Part shown: piece by piece, positions 55,626 to 63,602 of the stretch
How the letters are laid out: every line of letters begins with the position of its first letter
How positions within the stretch are numbered: position 1 is the first letter of the stretch
Assembly: GCA_004791255.1 (NCBI GenBank)
Contig: SRUQ01000007.1
Span: forward strand, 310,001-374,000
Direction: 5' to 3'
Length of the DNA stretch: 64,000 nucleotides
From: a bacterium M00.F.Ca.ET.205.01.1.1
GTDB lineage: Bacteria; Pseudomonadota; Alphaproteobacteria; Rhizobiales; Rhizobiaceae
Made by a program: the position numbers and the translations under genes
Notes under the pieces: model-generated
The model's input: the letters and a program-made list of their open reading frames with translations, nothing else
Databases searched by the model: none
Told to the model about the DNA's origin: nothing

Positions 55626-55724
55626 CTAAACCCGATCGTATAGCGACAGTATTTTCTTAGAGATCGCTAATACTATTGAGTACAGCCGGTTCTCACCGCC
55701 TCCAGCAAGGATTGTTCCTTTCAA
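55626..55724 (-). pseudogene. 5' fragment of rfbA (33 codons) upstream of manB
   Basis: On the minus strand from a TTG at 55724, codons read KGTILAGGGENRLYSI and then VLAISKKILSLYDRV before a TAG at 55628-55626. They align residue by residue with the start of the intact RfbA at 59708 (KGIILAGGSGTRLYPL, TLAVSKQILPIYDKP). The rest of rfbA is missing. Homology continues upstream to about 55799, covering the ribosome-binding and promoter-like region, so this is a truncated and diverged copy of the rfbA 5' end. A leader-peptide role cannot be excluded. Confidence 0.85.
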
Positions 55725-55799
55725 GAAGCTCTCCGTTGATTGCCAAGCCCCCACCTGACACCAAGTCGCCCGTGCTTATGTTTCGCGCAATGGCTTGTC
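55626..55799 (-). repeat. Direct repeat of rfbA 5' region (partner at 59610-59784)
   Basis: This block repeats the region around the intact rfbA start. The most upstream part is best conserved: CGCAATGGCTTGTC is identical in both copies, 75-76 bases from the respective TTG codons. Both copies point the same way, so they form a roughly 174-base direct repeat with the rfbDBCA genes between them. Confidence 0.75.
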
Positions 55800-55801
55800 A
55801 A
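55773..55801 (-). promoter_or_regulatory. Promoter-like -35/-10 pair upstream of manB, shared with rfbA
   Basis: On the minus strand TTGACA (55801-55796) and TAAGCA (55778-55773) are separated by 17 bases. The homologous positions upstream of intact rfbA (59786-59781 and 59763-59758) hold TCGACA and TAAGTT at the same spacing. Conservation of both elements and the spacer between diverged copies supports a promoter; activity is untested. Confidence 0.5.
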
Positions 55802-56000
55802 TCTCGGGCGCGCACCGGGGCTCGATTTCAATGTGGTGACCGCAGGCCGCTGTGCCTTGCGGTTTCGTTTGGGAGGATGACGAGTCCGGCCAGCAACCAG
55901 ACAGCAGAAGTGCGATGGCTCTAACTGTCGGTCGAAAGGATGAGGTCCATTTTGAGCGCTTTCAAAAATGGTCACAGATAATCGATATGAATCAACCTAA
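55800..56000. other. Non-coding stretch between the two gene remnants
   Basis: No credible gene. An imperfect hairpin ACCGCAGGC...GCCTTGCGGT followed by TTCGTTT lies near 55839-55866 on the plus strand and could terminate transcription entering from the left. A short A+T-rich segment precedes the autotransporter remnant at about 55930-56000. Confidence 0.35.
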
Positions 56001-56253
56001 CGTCCGGGCAACAGCCTGGGCGCCGAAGTCGCCCGGTCTTTCCCGCTGGAGAGCAGCGCAAAGCTGAGGCCCAAGCTCGGGATCACCGGCGGCTTTTCCG
56101 GCCTCGACGGATCGGGCGCCTTTGGCGCGGTCACCACTGGGCTGACCATGCAGACAACGAATTTCTGATGTTCGACACAAGCCTGCTCTTCAATATGGAG
56201 GCGACGGACAGAAGTCCGTCGGCGCCAAGGTCGCAGCAGGCAAGAAGTTCTAA
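56001..56253 (+). pseudogene. Remnant of an autotransporter beta-barrel C-terminus with two frameshifts
   Basis: On the plus strand, one frame gives LGAEVARSFPLESSAKLRP, KLGITGGFSGLDGSGA and FGAVTTGLTMQTTNF before a TGA at 56166-56168. A frame change then gives MFDTSLLFNME, and a second one GDGQKSVGAKVAAGKKF ending at TAA 56251-56253. The segments together read as the last strands of an outer-membrane barrel with a terminal phenylalanine, as in autotransporters. Single-base losses at about 56166 and 56200 explain the shifts. Only the 3' end remains. Confidence 0.6.
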
Positions 56254-56263
56254 CGCGACGCCT

Positions 56264-57163
56264 TTAGGCCTCAGGCGCATCCTTGGACAGGATGCGCCGC
56301 ACCACCTGCTCGGTGGAGTTTCGCCAGTCAGGGGCGGTCCATCCAAACCGGGTTGTGAATTTCGCGCTCGACAGGCGTGAATTGGCGGGACGCCGCGCCT
56401 TGGTCGGATAGTCCTGCGTGGCAATGTCGCGGACCCGCGCCCAGGGGCCGTCATTCGCCTGGCTTGCGGCGAGGACATGACGGGCAAGGCCGCTCCAGTT
56501 GGTCTCGCCCGTGCCGGCCAGATGATAGGTGCCGAATGCCGTGAAGTCCCTGCCGCCATGCAGCCTTGCCGCCGCATGCAGGACGGCGTCGGCGATATCG
56601 AGCGCCGAGGTCGGATTTCCCCACTGGTCGGCGACGACAGAGATCTCGTCGCGGTCGGCGGCAAGCCTCAACATGGTCTTGACGAAATTCTTGCCGAACG
56701 GGCTGTAGACCCAGGCCGTGCGCAAGATGAGATGCCGAGGATTGGCGGCCGCCACCGCTTCTTCTCCGGCAAGCTTCGAGGCACCATAGACGCTGCGCGG
56801 AGCGGTCTGGTCAGTCTCCAGATAGGCATCGCGCTTGGTGCCGTCGAAGACATAGTCCGTCGAAAGATGGATGACGGGAACGCCGAGCCGCGCAGCGGCT
56901 TGTGCCACCTTGCCGGCGCCGGCCGCATTCACCGCAAAGGCCTGATCGGGCTCGTCCTCGGCCTGGTCCACGGCCGTATAGGCGGCAGCCGACACGACGA
57001 TGTCGGGCTTGCCCGCGGCAATTGCGTCGATGACGGTTTCCGGCTTTGCCAGGTCGAGTTCCGGGCGGCCAATGGCGATGACGTCCACGTCAGCATGCCT
57101 TTGGCCAGCCTCCAGCAGGCTTGTCGCGACCTGACCTTCGCGTCCGGTTACAAGGAGCCTCAC
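56264..57163 (-). CDS. rfbD: dTDP-4-dehydrorhamnose reductase
   Basis: Last step of dTDP-L-rhamnose synthesis. 299 residues: N-terminal RLLVTGREGQVATSLLEAG, the STDYVFDGTKRDAYLETD signature near residue 105, YGASKLAGEEAV (Y-x3-K) and LRTAWVYSPFGKNFVKTMLRLA. The GTG at 57163 overlaps the rfbB stop as GTGA and has AGGAGA just upstream, so longer forms are not needed. Last gene of rfbACBD, ending 10 bases from the autotransporter remnant. Confidence 0.94.
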   Translation of the reverse strand: MRLLVTGREGQVATSLLEAGQRHADVDVIAIGRPELDLAKPETVIDAIAAGKPDIVVSAAAYTAVDQAEDEPDQAFAVNAAGAGKVAQAAARLGVPVIHLSTDYVFDGTKRDAYLETDQTAPRSVYGASKLAGEEAVAAANPRHLILRTAWVYSPFGKNFVKTMLRLAADRDEISVVADQWGNPTSALDIADAVLHAAARLHGGRDFTAFGTYHLAGTGETNWSGLARHVLAASQANDGPWARVRDIATQDYPTKARRPANSRLSSAKFTTRFGWTAPDWRNSTEQVVRRILSKDAPEA

Positions 57164-58230
57164 ACGCTCTCCTTGCGCGCTTCGCCCAGCCGCTCGCCGG
57201 CATAGCGCTGCTCGCGGATTGGCCCCCACCACCATTTGTTGTCGAGAAACCAGTCCACGGTCCTCGCCAGGCCGCTGGCGAAGTTCTCCCTTGGCGCCCA
57301 GCCAAGATCGCGGCTGATCTTGGAAGCATCGATGGCGTAGCGGCGGTCATGGCCAGGACGGTCGGTGACGAAGGAGATCAGGTCGCGGTAGCTCTTGCCG
57401 GAAGCCCGAGGCCGCCTGGCGTCAAGCAGATCGCAGATCGTCTCGACGACGGCGAGGTTCGTCCGCTCGGAATTGCCGCCCACATTGTAGCTCTCGCCCG
57501 GTTGCCCCTTCGTCGCGACCAGTTCCAGGGCACGCGCATGGTCCTCGACGAACAGCCAGTCGCGCACATTGGCGCCGGCGCCATAGACCGGCAGGGATTT
57601 TTCGTCGAGCGCGTTGAGGATGACGAGCGGGATCAGCTTTTCGGGAAAATGATAGGGGCCGTAATTGTTGGAGCAATTGGAGAGCACGACCGGCAAGCCG
57701 TAGGTTTCATGCCAGGCCCGCACCAAATGGTCCGAGGCCGCCTTCGAGGCGGAATAGGGCGAGGATGGCGCATAAGGGGTCTCCTCGACGAACATGCCAC
57801 CGTCGAAGGGAAGATCGCCGAACACTTCGTCGGTCGAGACGTGATGGAAGCGGAAGCGGCTTTTGCGATCGTCGGAAATGCCGCGCCAATACTCCAGCGC
57901 GGCATTGAGCATCCTGTAGGTGCCGACGATGTTGGTCTCGATGAAGGCGCCCGGCCCGTCGATCGAGCGGTCGACATGGCTTTCGGCGGCGAGGTTCATG
58001 ACGATGTCGATATCGTCGCGGCGCAGTATGTCGAGCACCGCCCGCTCATCACAGATGTCGGCATGGGCGAAGTTGTAATTGTGCGCGTTCTCGATCGGCC
58101 GCAGCGAGGCCAGATTGCCGGCATAGGTCAGCTTGTCGAGATTGGTCACCCGATAGGCCGGATTGGCGCAAAGATGACGGCACACCGCCGAACCAATGAA
58201 GCCCGCACCACCTGTCACCAGAAAATTCAC
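57160..58230 (-). CDS. rfbB: dTDP-glucose 4,6-dehydratase
   Basis: 356-residue SDR with GGAGFIGSAVCRHL near residue 7, NLAAESHVDRSIDGP, the STDEVFGDL motif holding the catalytic Asp-Glu pair, and YSASKAASDHLVRAW. Makes dTDP-4-keto-6-deoxyglucose. The GTG at 58230 has AAGGA about 8 bases upstream and gives a normal N-terminus. It follows rfbC by 41 bases and overlaps rfbD by 4. Confidence 0.95.
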   Translation of the reverse strand: MNFLVTGGAGFIGSAVCRHLCANPAYRVTNLDKLTYAGNLASLRPIENAHNYNFAHADICDERAVLDILRRDDIDIVMNLAAESHVDRSIDGPGAFIETNIVGTYRMLNAALEYWRGISDDRKSRFRFHHVSTDEVFGDLPFDGGMFVEETPYAPSSPYSASKAASDHLVRAWHETYGLPVVLSNCSNNYGPYHFPEKLIPLVILNALDEKSLPVYGAGANVRDWLFVEDHARALELVATKGQPGESYNVGGNSERTNLAVVETICDLLDARRPRASGKSYRDLISFVTDRPGHDRRYAIDASKISRDLGWAPRENFASGLARTVDWFLDNKWWWGPIREQRYAGERLGEARKESV

Positions 58231-58271
58231 GCTGTTGTCCTTATCCGCATCTGTCTTCGTGGCAACACCGA

Positions 58272-58826
58272 TCAGGCAAACACCTCGGCGCCGGCAAGCA
58301 GCGGCGCCTTGAGGTCCTTGTCTGAAAGCTGGAATCCGCCGGCGATCGATGGCCACTCGATGCCGATGGCGGGATCGTCGAAGCGGATCGACCGCTCATG
58401 CTCCGGCGAATAGGTATCGGTGACCTTGTAGAGGACCTCGGTGTCGGGCACGAGCGTCACGAAGCCATGCGCAAAGCCTCTCGGCACAAGAATCTGGTTG
58501 CCCTTTTCGGCCGAAATCTCGTGAGCAATCCATTTTCCGAAGGTCTTCGAGCTCCGACGGATGTCGACACAGACATCCAGAACCCGACCGCGCACAACCC
58601 GCAGCAACTTGTCCTGGGTCCTGGGCGCAAGCTGATAGTGGAGTCCGCGCAAGACACCTGCCGCGGCGGAAAAGGAGTGGTTGTCCTGCACGAAAAGCAA
58701 GTCGATGCCGGCCTGCGCAAAACGCTCGGCATTGTAGGTTTCCATGAAGAAACCGCGTGCATCGCCATGCCGCTTCGGAACGATTTCCAGCAGACCGTCG
58801 AGACCGAGGGACTTGACCTCCAACAT
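58272..58826 (-). CDS. rfbC: dTDP-4-dehydrorhamnose 3,5-epimerase
   Basis: 184-residue cupin enzyme. VQDNHSFSAAAGVLRGLHYQ carries the catalytic His (H of LRGLHYQ, near residue 61), and FAHGFVTLVPDTEVLYKVTDTYSPEHERSI-like sequence continues the active site with the conserved Tyr. Its ATG follows directly on the rfbA stop and GGAGG lies in the end of rfbA. Second gene of rfbACBD. Confidence 0.95.
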   Translation of the reverse strand: MLEVKSLGLDGLLEIVPKRHGDARGFFMETYNAERFAQAGIDLLFVQDNHSFSAAAGVLRGLHYQLAPRTQDKLLRVVRGRVLDVCVDIRRSSKTFGKWIAHEISAEKGNQILVPRGFAHGFVTLVPDTEVLYKVTDTYSPEHERSIRFDDPAIGIEWPSIAGGFQLSDKDLKAPLLAGAEVFA

Positions 58827-59708
58827 CTAGTCCTCCAACAACTCGACGACACGCCGGCGCAGATAGGCAGCGTATTCATTCTTCCCCAGGCGGGTTGCCC
58901 GCCTCAGGACCTCTTCAGCCGTCAGCCAGCCTTGCTCGAAGGCGATTTCCTCGGGACAGGCGACCTTGATGCCCTGGCGGCGTTCGATCGTGCGCACAAA
59001 CGAGGAGGCATCGTTCAGACTGTCGTGGGTTCCGGTATCGAGCCAAGCATAGCCGCGCCCCAATCGATGCACATGAAGTTGGCCGCGTTCGAGATAGGCG
59101 TTGTTGACCGCCGTAATCTCGAGTTCGCCGCGTGCCGAGGGCTGCGTGTCGAGAGCGATGTCGACGACCTCGTTGTCATAGAAGTAGAGACCGGTAACGG
59201 CCCAATTCGATTTCGGGTTCTGCGGCTTTTCCTCGATTGAAAGTGCCGTTCCCGTGGTCTTGTCGAAAGAAACCACGCCGTAACGCTCGGGGTCCTCGAC
59301 GTGATAGGCGAACACCGAGGCACCGCTCTCGCGCGATGCCGCAGCGCGACAAAGCTTCGACAACCCGTCGCCAAAATAGATGTTGTCGCCAAGGATCATC
59401 GACACGCTGTCCTTGCCGATGAAGTCGCGGCCGATGATGAACGCCTCTGCAAGCCCATTGGGCTGTGGTTGCTCGGCATAAGAAAAATCCAACCCGAATT
59501 CTGACCCGTCGCCAAGCAAATCCCGGAAGGCCGGCAGGTCTCGCGGCGTTGAGATGACTAGGATCTCGCGGATACCCGCCAGCATCAGCACGCTCAGCGG
59601 ATAGTAGATCATCGGTTTGTCGTAGATCGGGAGGATTTGCTTAGACACTGCCAACGTCAACGGATAGAGACGCGTTCCACTACCTCCTGCAAGGATAATC
59701 CCCTTCAA
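58827..59708 (-). CDS. rfbA: Glucose-1-phosphate thymidylyltransferase
   Basis: Forms dTDP-glucose from dTTP and glucose-1-phosphate. 293 residues: KGIILAGGSGTRLYPLTLAV at the N-terminus with the GGSGTRL nucleotide loop, KPMIYYPLSVLMLAGI, and GDNIYFGDGL near residue 110. The start is the TTG at 59708 with AAGGAGAG 5 bases upstream; there is no in-frame ATG near. First gene of rfbACBD. Its 5' part and upstream block occur as a degraded copy upstream of manB. Confidence 0.95.
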   Translation of the reverse strand: MKGIILAGGSGTRLYPLTLAVSKQILPIYDKPMIYYPLSVLMLAGIREILVISTPRDLPAFRDLLGDGSEFGLDFSYAEQPQPNGLAEAFIIGRDFIGKDSVSMILGDNIYFGDGLSKLCRAAASRESGASVFAYHVEDPERYGVVSFDKTTGTALSIEEKPQNPKSNWAVTGLYFYDNEVVDIALDTQPSARGELEITAVNNAYLERGQLHVHRLGRGYAWLDTGTHDSLNDASSFVRTIERRQGIKVACPEEIAFEQGWLTAEEVLRRATRLGKNEYAAYLRRRVVELLED

Positions 59709-59757
59709 AAAACTCTCCTTGTCATGTCTAAGTCTCCGGCCTTGACGCAAGGCGCCG

Positions 59758-59786
59758 AACTTAGGTTTCACGCAATGGCTTGTCGA
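59758..59786 (-). promoter_or_regulatory. Promoter-like pair upstream of rfbA
   Basis: TCGACA (59786-59781) and TAAGTT (59763-59758), 17 bases apart on the minus strand, lie about 50 bases before the rfbA start. Both boxes are kept in the duplicated block upstream of manB. Confidence 0.5.
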
Positions 59787-59938
59787 GCGCGGCATTCAAC
59801 AAACGGCCGGGCCACGCACGACAGAGAACCATCCCCAGGCGGCAAGCGTCCGTTCAATACTCAGAGACCATCACACCGACGTGAAGAAAGCCTTACAGGA
59901 CCACCATTGGTTCGCATTTCGGGCACAACAACGCGGCA

Positions 59939-60964
59939 CTATCCCTGCCCAAAATACGACCGATACCACTCGACAAACCGGCCGACGCCCTCGACCACAG
60001 TCGTCATCGGGCGATAGCCGACGGCCTCTTGCAGCGCGGAGGTGTCGGCGAACGTATCCGGCACGTCGCCGGCCTGCAACGGCAGCAGCTCGATGATGGC
60101 TTTGCGGCCAAGCGCTGTCTCCAGCGCCTCGACATAGGCGGACAGCTTCACCGGCTTGCTGTTGCCGATGTTGAAAATGCGCCAGGGGGCACTGCTCGTC
60201 GCCGGATCCGGATGGCCGGAATCCCAGGCTGGATTGGCGGCGGCCGGGGTGTCGCTGGCCCGGATCACGCCTTCTGCGATGTCCTCGACATAGGTGAAAT
60301 CGCGTGTGTGGTTGCCGTTGTTGAACAGCTTGATCGGCTCGCCGGCCAGGATGTTCCTGGTGAAGAGGAAAAGCGCCATGTCCGGGCGACCCCAGGGGCC
60401 GTAGACGGTGAAGAAGCGAAGGCCGGTCGTCGGTAGTCGGAACAAATGGCTGTAGCTGTGCGCCATCAGTTCATTGGCGCGCTTGGTGGCGGCGTAGAAC
60501 TGCAGCGGATGGTCGGCCGGGCGATGCTCGGAAAATGGCATGTCGGTGTTGGCGCCATAAACACTTGAGGTGCTGGCATAGGTCAGGTGCGCGATGCCGC
60601 CATTGCGGCAGGCCTCGAGGATGTTGGTATAGGCGACGATGTTGCTCTCGACATAGGCGCGCGGGTTTTCCAGGCTGTAGCGAACCCCGGCCTGGGCGGC
60701 GAGATGGATCACCCGGTCGAAGCCATGGCCGGCAAAGCAGTCATCCACGACAGTCCTGTCAGCGAGATTGCCGTGGATGAAATGATAGCCCGAATTGGTT
60801 TTGCGGCTCGCCTCGGCCAGAAGCCCCAGCCGCGCCTGCTTGATTTGCGGATCGTAATAGCTGTTGAGGCTGTCGATGCCGACAACCTCGTCGCCGCGCT
60901 CCAGCAAGCGCCTGGCGACATGGTAGCCGATAAATCCAGCGATGCCGGTGACCAGAACTTTCAT
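59939..60964 (-). CDS. NAD-dependent epimerase, UDP-glucuronate 4-epimerase-like
   Basis: 341-residue SDR with VTGIAGFIGYHVARRLLERGDEV, DSLNSYYDPQIKQARL, HLAAQAGVRYSLENP and YAATKRANELMAHSYSHLF (Y-x3-K). These match the LspL/WbiG/CapI class that makes UDP-galacturonate from UDP-glucuronate. The ATG at 60964 follows AAGGA by 8 bases; an ATG at 60973 is too close to that site. A separate minus-strand gene between rfbA and bioY. Substrate assigned by family resemblance. Confidence 0.87.
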   Translation of the reverse strand: MKVLVTGIAGFIGYHVARRLLERGDEVVGIDSLNSYYDPQIKQARLGLLAEASRKTNSGYHFIHGNLADRTVVDDCFAGHGFDRVIHLAAQAGVRYSLENPRAYVESNIVAYTNILEACRNGGIAHLTYASTSSVYGANTDMPFSEHRPADHPLQFYAATKRANELMAHSYSHLFRLPTTGLRFFTVYGPWGRPDMALFLFTRNILAGEPIKLFNNGNHTRDFTYVEDIAEGVIRASDTPAAANPAWDSGHPDPATSSAPWRIFNIGNSKPVKLSAYVEALETALGRKAIIELLPLQAGDVPDTFADTSALQEAVGYRPMTTVVEGVGRFVEWYRSYFGQG

Positions 60965-61026
60965 CGGAAACATCCTTGTGACAGTGCCGGGGCCTGGCCC
61001 ATCATGTCACAAGCTTCCCGCAAACG

Positions 61027-61617
61027 TCAGGTGCGTTTCAGCAATGACCAGACGGCCGGCACCATGCTTGCCGCCAGGGCGACCTTGATCAGGTCGCCGA
61101 CGATGAACGGCAGGACGCCGAACTGCCAGGACTTTTCCGCGCCGATGAGCAGCGCCAGCCAGGCAAAGCCCATTGCCATCATTACCACTTCGGCAACCAG
61201 CATGGCGTTGAAAAGCTTGATCGGATGGCGGTCCCAGCCGCGATCGGAAGCCCAGCCGACAATCGCCGCCATGACCACGAAGCCGGCGAGGTAGCCGCCG
61301 GTCGAGCCGATCATGTAGGCAATGCCGATGCCCTTTTCGGGTGTGCCCTGGAAGACGGGGAAGCCCATCGCGCCTTCGGCCATGTAGAGCAGCAGGGTGG
61401 CCACGCCGAGGCGCAGGCCGAAAGCGGCCGCGATCAGCAGCACGGCAAGCGTCTGCATGGAGATGTCGACTGGTCCCAGCACCACCTTGGTCTTGGCCGA
61501 CAAGGTCAGCAGCAGCGTTCCGGCGATCGCCAGGAAGAACTGCACCGCCAGCCGCGAAGCGCCGTCTTGCGGCATGGCCAGGGAAACAAGCGGTTGCGGT
61601 GTCGTTGCAGTAGCCAT
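61027..61617 (-). CDS. bioY: Biotin transporter substrate-capture component BioY
   Basis: 196-residue integral membrane protein with six helices, the S-component that binds biotin in ECF or standalone transporters. GPVDISMQTLAVLLIAAAFGLRLGV and YMAEGAMGFPVFQGTPEKG with IGSTGGYLAGFV are classical BioY sequences. ATG at 61617 follows GAGGAAGACC. No bioM or bioN gene is seen within the window. It is divergent from an MBL-fold hydrolase gene. Confidence 0.94.
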   Translation of the reverse strand: MATATTPQPLVSLAMPQDGASRLAVQFFLAIAGTLLLTLSAKTKVVLGPVDISMQTLAVLLIAAAFGLRLGVATLLLYMAEGAMGFPVFQGTPEKGIGIAYMIGSTGGYLAGFVVMAAIVGWASDRGWDRHPIKLFNAMLVAEVVMMAMGFAWLALLIGAEKSWQFGVLPFIVGDLIKVALAASMVPAVWSLLKRT

Positions 61618-61733
61618 GGTCTTCCTCAATCCGATTTGCCGCCATCCGGTATGGCGTTCTTGCGTTTTCCTATATTGCCTTGCGTGCTATGCGGCAATCG
61701 GGTTTGCCGTTTCCAGAAACAGTCCGCCGACAC

Positions 61734-62642
61734 ATGGCTCTCAAATTCGACACCAGTTTCGATCCGGGCTACGGGCAAGGCGTCGCCGTCGCGCCCGGCG
61801 TGCAGCGCGTCACCGCCCGCAATCCCAGCCCCTTCACCTTTCACGGCACCAACAGTTACATCGTCGGGCACGACACGCTGGCGGTCATCGATCCGGGACC
61901 GGATGACGAAGCGCATCTCCAGACCTTGCTCGACGTGATTGCCGGCAGGCCGGTCAGCCATATCTTCGTCAGCCACACGCATCGCGACCACTCCCCGCTG
62001 GCAGCCGCATTGAAAGAGTGTACCGGCGCCACGGTGCTGGCGGAGGGGCCGCACCGGCCGGCACGGCCCCTGCACACCGGCGAGACCAATGCGCTGGATG
62101 CCAGCGCCGACACGGCCTTTATTCCCGATGTTGCGTTGCGCGACGGCGAACTGGTTGCCGGCGATGGCTGGGCGATCCGCACGGTCCTCACCCCTGGTCA
62201 TACCGCCAATCACGCGGCGTTTGCGCTGGAAGGGACCGGCATCCTGTTTTCGGCCGACCATGTCATGGCCTGGGCGACATCCATCGTGGCGCCGCCGGAC
62301 GGAGCCATGGCCGACTACATGGCCTCGCTCGACCGGCTGATCGAACGCGGCGACCGCTTGCTGCTGCCTGGCCATGGGGGACCGGTGACGGCGCCGCGCA
62401 GCTTCATGCGCGGTTTGAAGACACATCGCAGAATGCGCGAACGCGCCATTTTGGAGCGCATCAGAACCGGCGACCGGACGATCTCCGACATGGTCAAGGC
62501 GATCTACAGGGATACCGACCCGCGGCTGCACGGCGCCGCGGGCCTGTCGGTGCTGGCCCATCTCGAGGATCTGGTGGAGCGCGGCCTGGTCGCGACAGAC
62601 GCCGCGCCGGCCATCGACGGCATTTTCACCCCGGCCGGATAG
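61734..62642 (+). CDS. MBL-fold metallo-hydrolase (LACTB2-like)
   Basis: 302-residue metallo-beta-lactamase fold hydrolase. The metal site HTHRDHS (H-x-H-x-D-H, near residue 81) is preceded by TNSYIVGHDTLAVIDPGPDD, and further ligands lie in LTPGHTANHAAF, FSADHVMAW and LPGHGGPV. A C-terminal winged-helix-like domain (VKAIYRDTDPRLHGAAG, HLEDLVERGLV) is as in LACTB2/YcbL-type proteins. The ATG at 61734 is favoured by comparison with family N-termini; ATG 61689 is an alternative. Substrate unknown; RNA or thioester hydrolysis occur in the family. Confidence 0.87.
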   Translation: MALKFDTSFDPGYGQGVAVAPGVQRVTARNPSPFTFHGTNSYIVGHDTLAVIDPGPDDEAHLQTLLDVIAGRPVSHIFVSHTHRDHSPLAAALKECTGATVLAEGPHRPARPLHTGETNALDASADTAFIPDVALRDGELVAGDGWAIRTVLTPGHTANHAAFALEGTGILFSADHVMAWATSIVAPPDGAMADYMASLDRLIERGDRLLLPGHGGPVTAPRSFMRGLKTHRRMRERAILERIRTGDRTISDMVKAIYRDTDPRLHGAAGLSVLAHLEDLVERGLVATDAAPAIDGIFTPAG

Positions 62643-62667
62643 CGGGGCTCACGACACTTCTGCTGCG

Positions 62668-63588
62668 TCAGAAACGGCTGGAACGTTCCTCCGGCTGCGG
62701 CGACTTCAAGCCATGGCAGGAACATACCGGATCGGCCGGAAGCCGTGCGGCGGTTTCCAGCGCGACCCGCGAGGCCGTCATGGACAGGCTCGGCAACACG
62801 TCGTCCTGCAGCAATTTCTGGCGATTGCGGTCCATATAGTCGTTGAAGCCCGCCGTAACGAACGCCAAAGGTACGAAACAGGCGGCAATCTCGCGCGACA
62901 AAGTTGCTTCAGGAGCGATCGAGTGGTTGAGGACGTCCGCTCCCAGGTTCCGATATGCCAGTGCTTCGGCGGGAGTTGTCAGCCGTGGCCCGTAGCAGTG
63001 GGCAGTGACCAACTGCTGTTCGAGGCCATGGACGCGGCATTCGGCTGGCCAATGGCGCCGGGCGGTCTCGGCCAGAACGGCCGCACATCTTGGACATACG
63101 ATCTGCTTGCCCGAGCAGTCGAAGCTCTGACGGCCAGGCAGCAGTGAAAACGGGGTCTGCGACAGTTCGATGATATCGGCATTCACCACCATGTCGCCGG
63201 GCTGGATCGCCTTGTTGACGGCGCCGACCGTCGAGCAGGCCAGGACTTGGCGCACACCCGCGTTCATCAACACCCAGAACGCGCGGCGATGGCAGGAATG
63301 GTCGATATGGTCGCGGGGGTTGCCGTGCGAATACATGCACAGCGCCTGTTTCGTTTTGCCTTCGACGGTAATCGACGCATCGAACTCGAGCAGCTTCCAG
63401 TTGTCGGAACGACCGAAAGGCGTTGCAAAACTCATGTCGCGCCGTAAGGTGCTCACACCCTCAAATTCGACATCTTCCGGGAAGGCTAGCCCCCAGTTTG
63501 CGGAGCCGGTGATGATGGCCAGCCCTACCTGAGGGATGTTCGTTGACTGATCCGCCGGAGCCCCGGCCAGGTGATGACTTGCAGGCAT
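62668..63588 (-). CDS. MTAP/purine-nucleoside phosphorylase-family protein
   Basis: 306-residue protein of the phosphorylase superfamily (PNP_UDP_1), probably acting on 5'-methylthioadenosine or a purine nucleoside. It shows GLAIITGSANWGLAFPEDVE at the N-terminus, MYSHGNPRDHIDHSCHRRAFWVLMNAGV, CSTVGAVNKAIQPGDMVVNADIIEL, and APEATLSREIAACFVPLAFVTAG, the MTAP PEA-x-L-x-RE motif. The ATG at 63588 lies 14 bases after the permease stop, giving a probable operon with an ABC transporter. The RDH-like phosphate-site loop is intact. Confidence 0.82.
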   Translation of the reverse strand: MPASHHLAGAPADQSTNIPQVGLAIITGSANWGLAFPEDVEFEGVSTLRRDMSFATPFGRSDNWKLLEFDASITVEGKTKQALCMYSHGNPRDHIDHSCHRRAFWVLMNAGVRQVLACSTVGAVNKAIQPGDMVVNADIIELSQTPFSLLPGRQSFDCSGKQIVCPRCAAVLAETARRHWPAECRVHGLEQQLVTAHCYGPRLTTPAEALAYRNLGADVLNHSIAPEATLSREIAACFVPLAFVTAGFNDYMDRNRQKLLQDDVLPSLSMTASRVALETAARLPADPVCSCHGLKSPQPEERSSRF

Positions 63589-63602
63589 TTTTCCAGTCTC
63601 GG

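Noticed and set aside
55490..56263. Possible insertion sequence in the manB-rfbD gap
   Set aside because: No transposase-like frame, terminal inverted repeats or target duplication were found; only gene remnants and a direct repeat.
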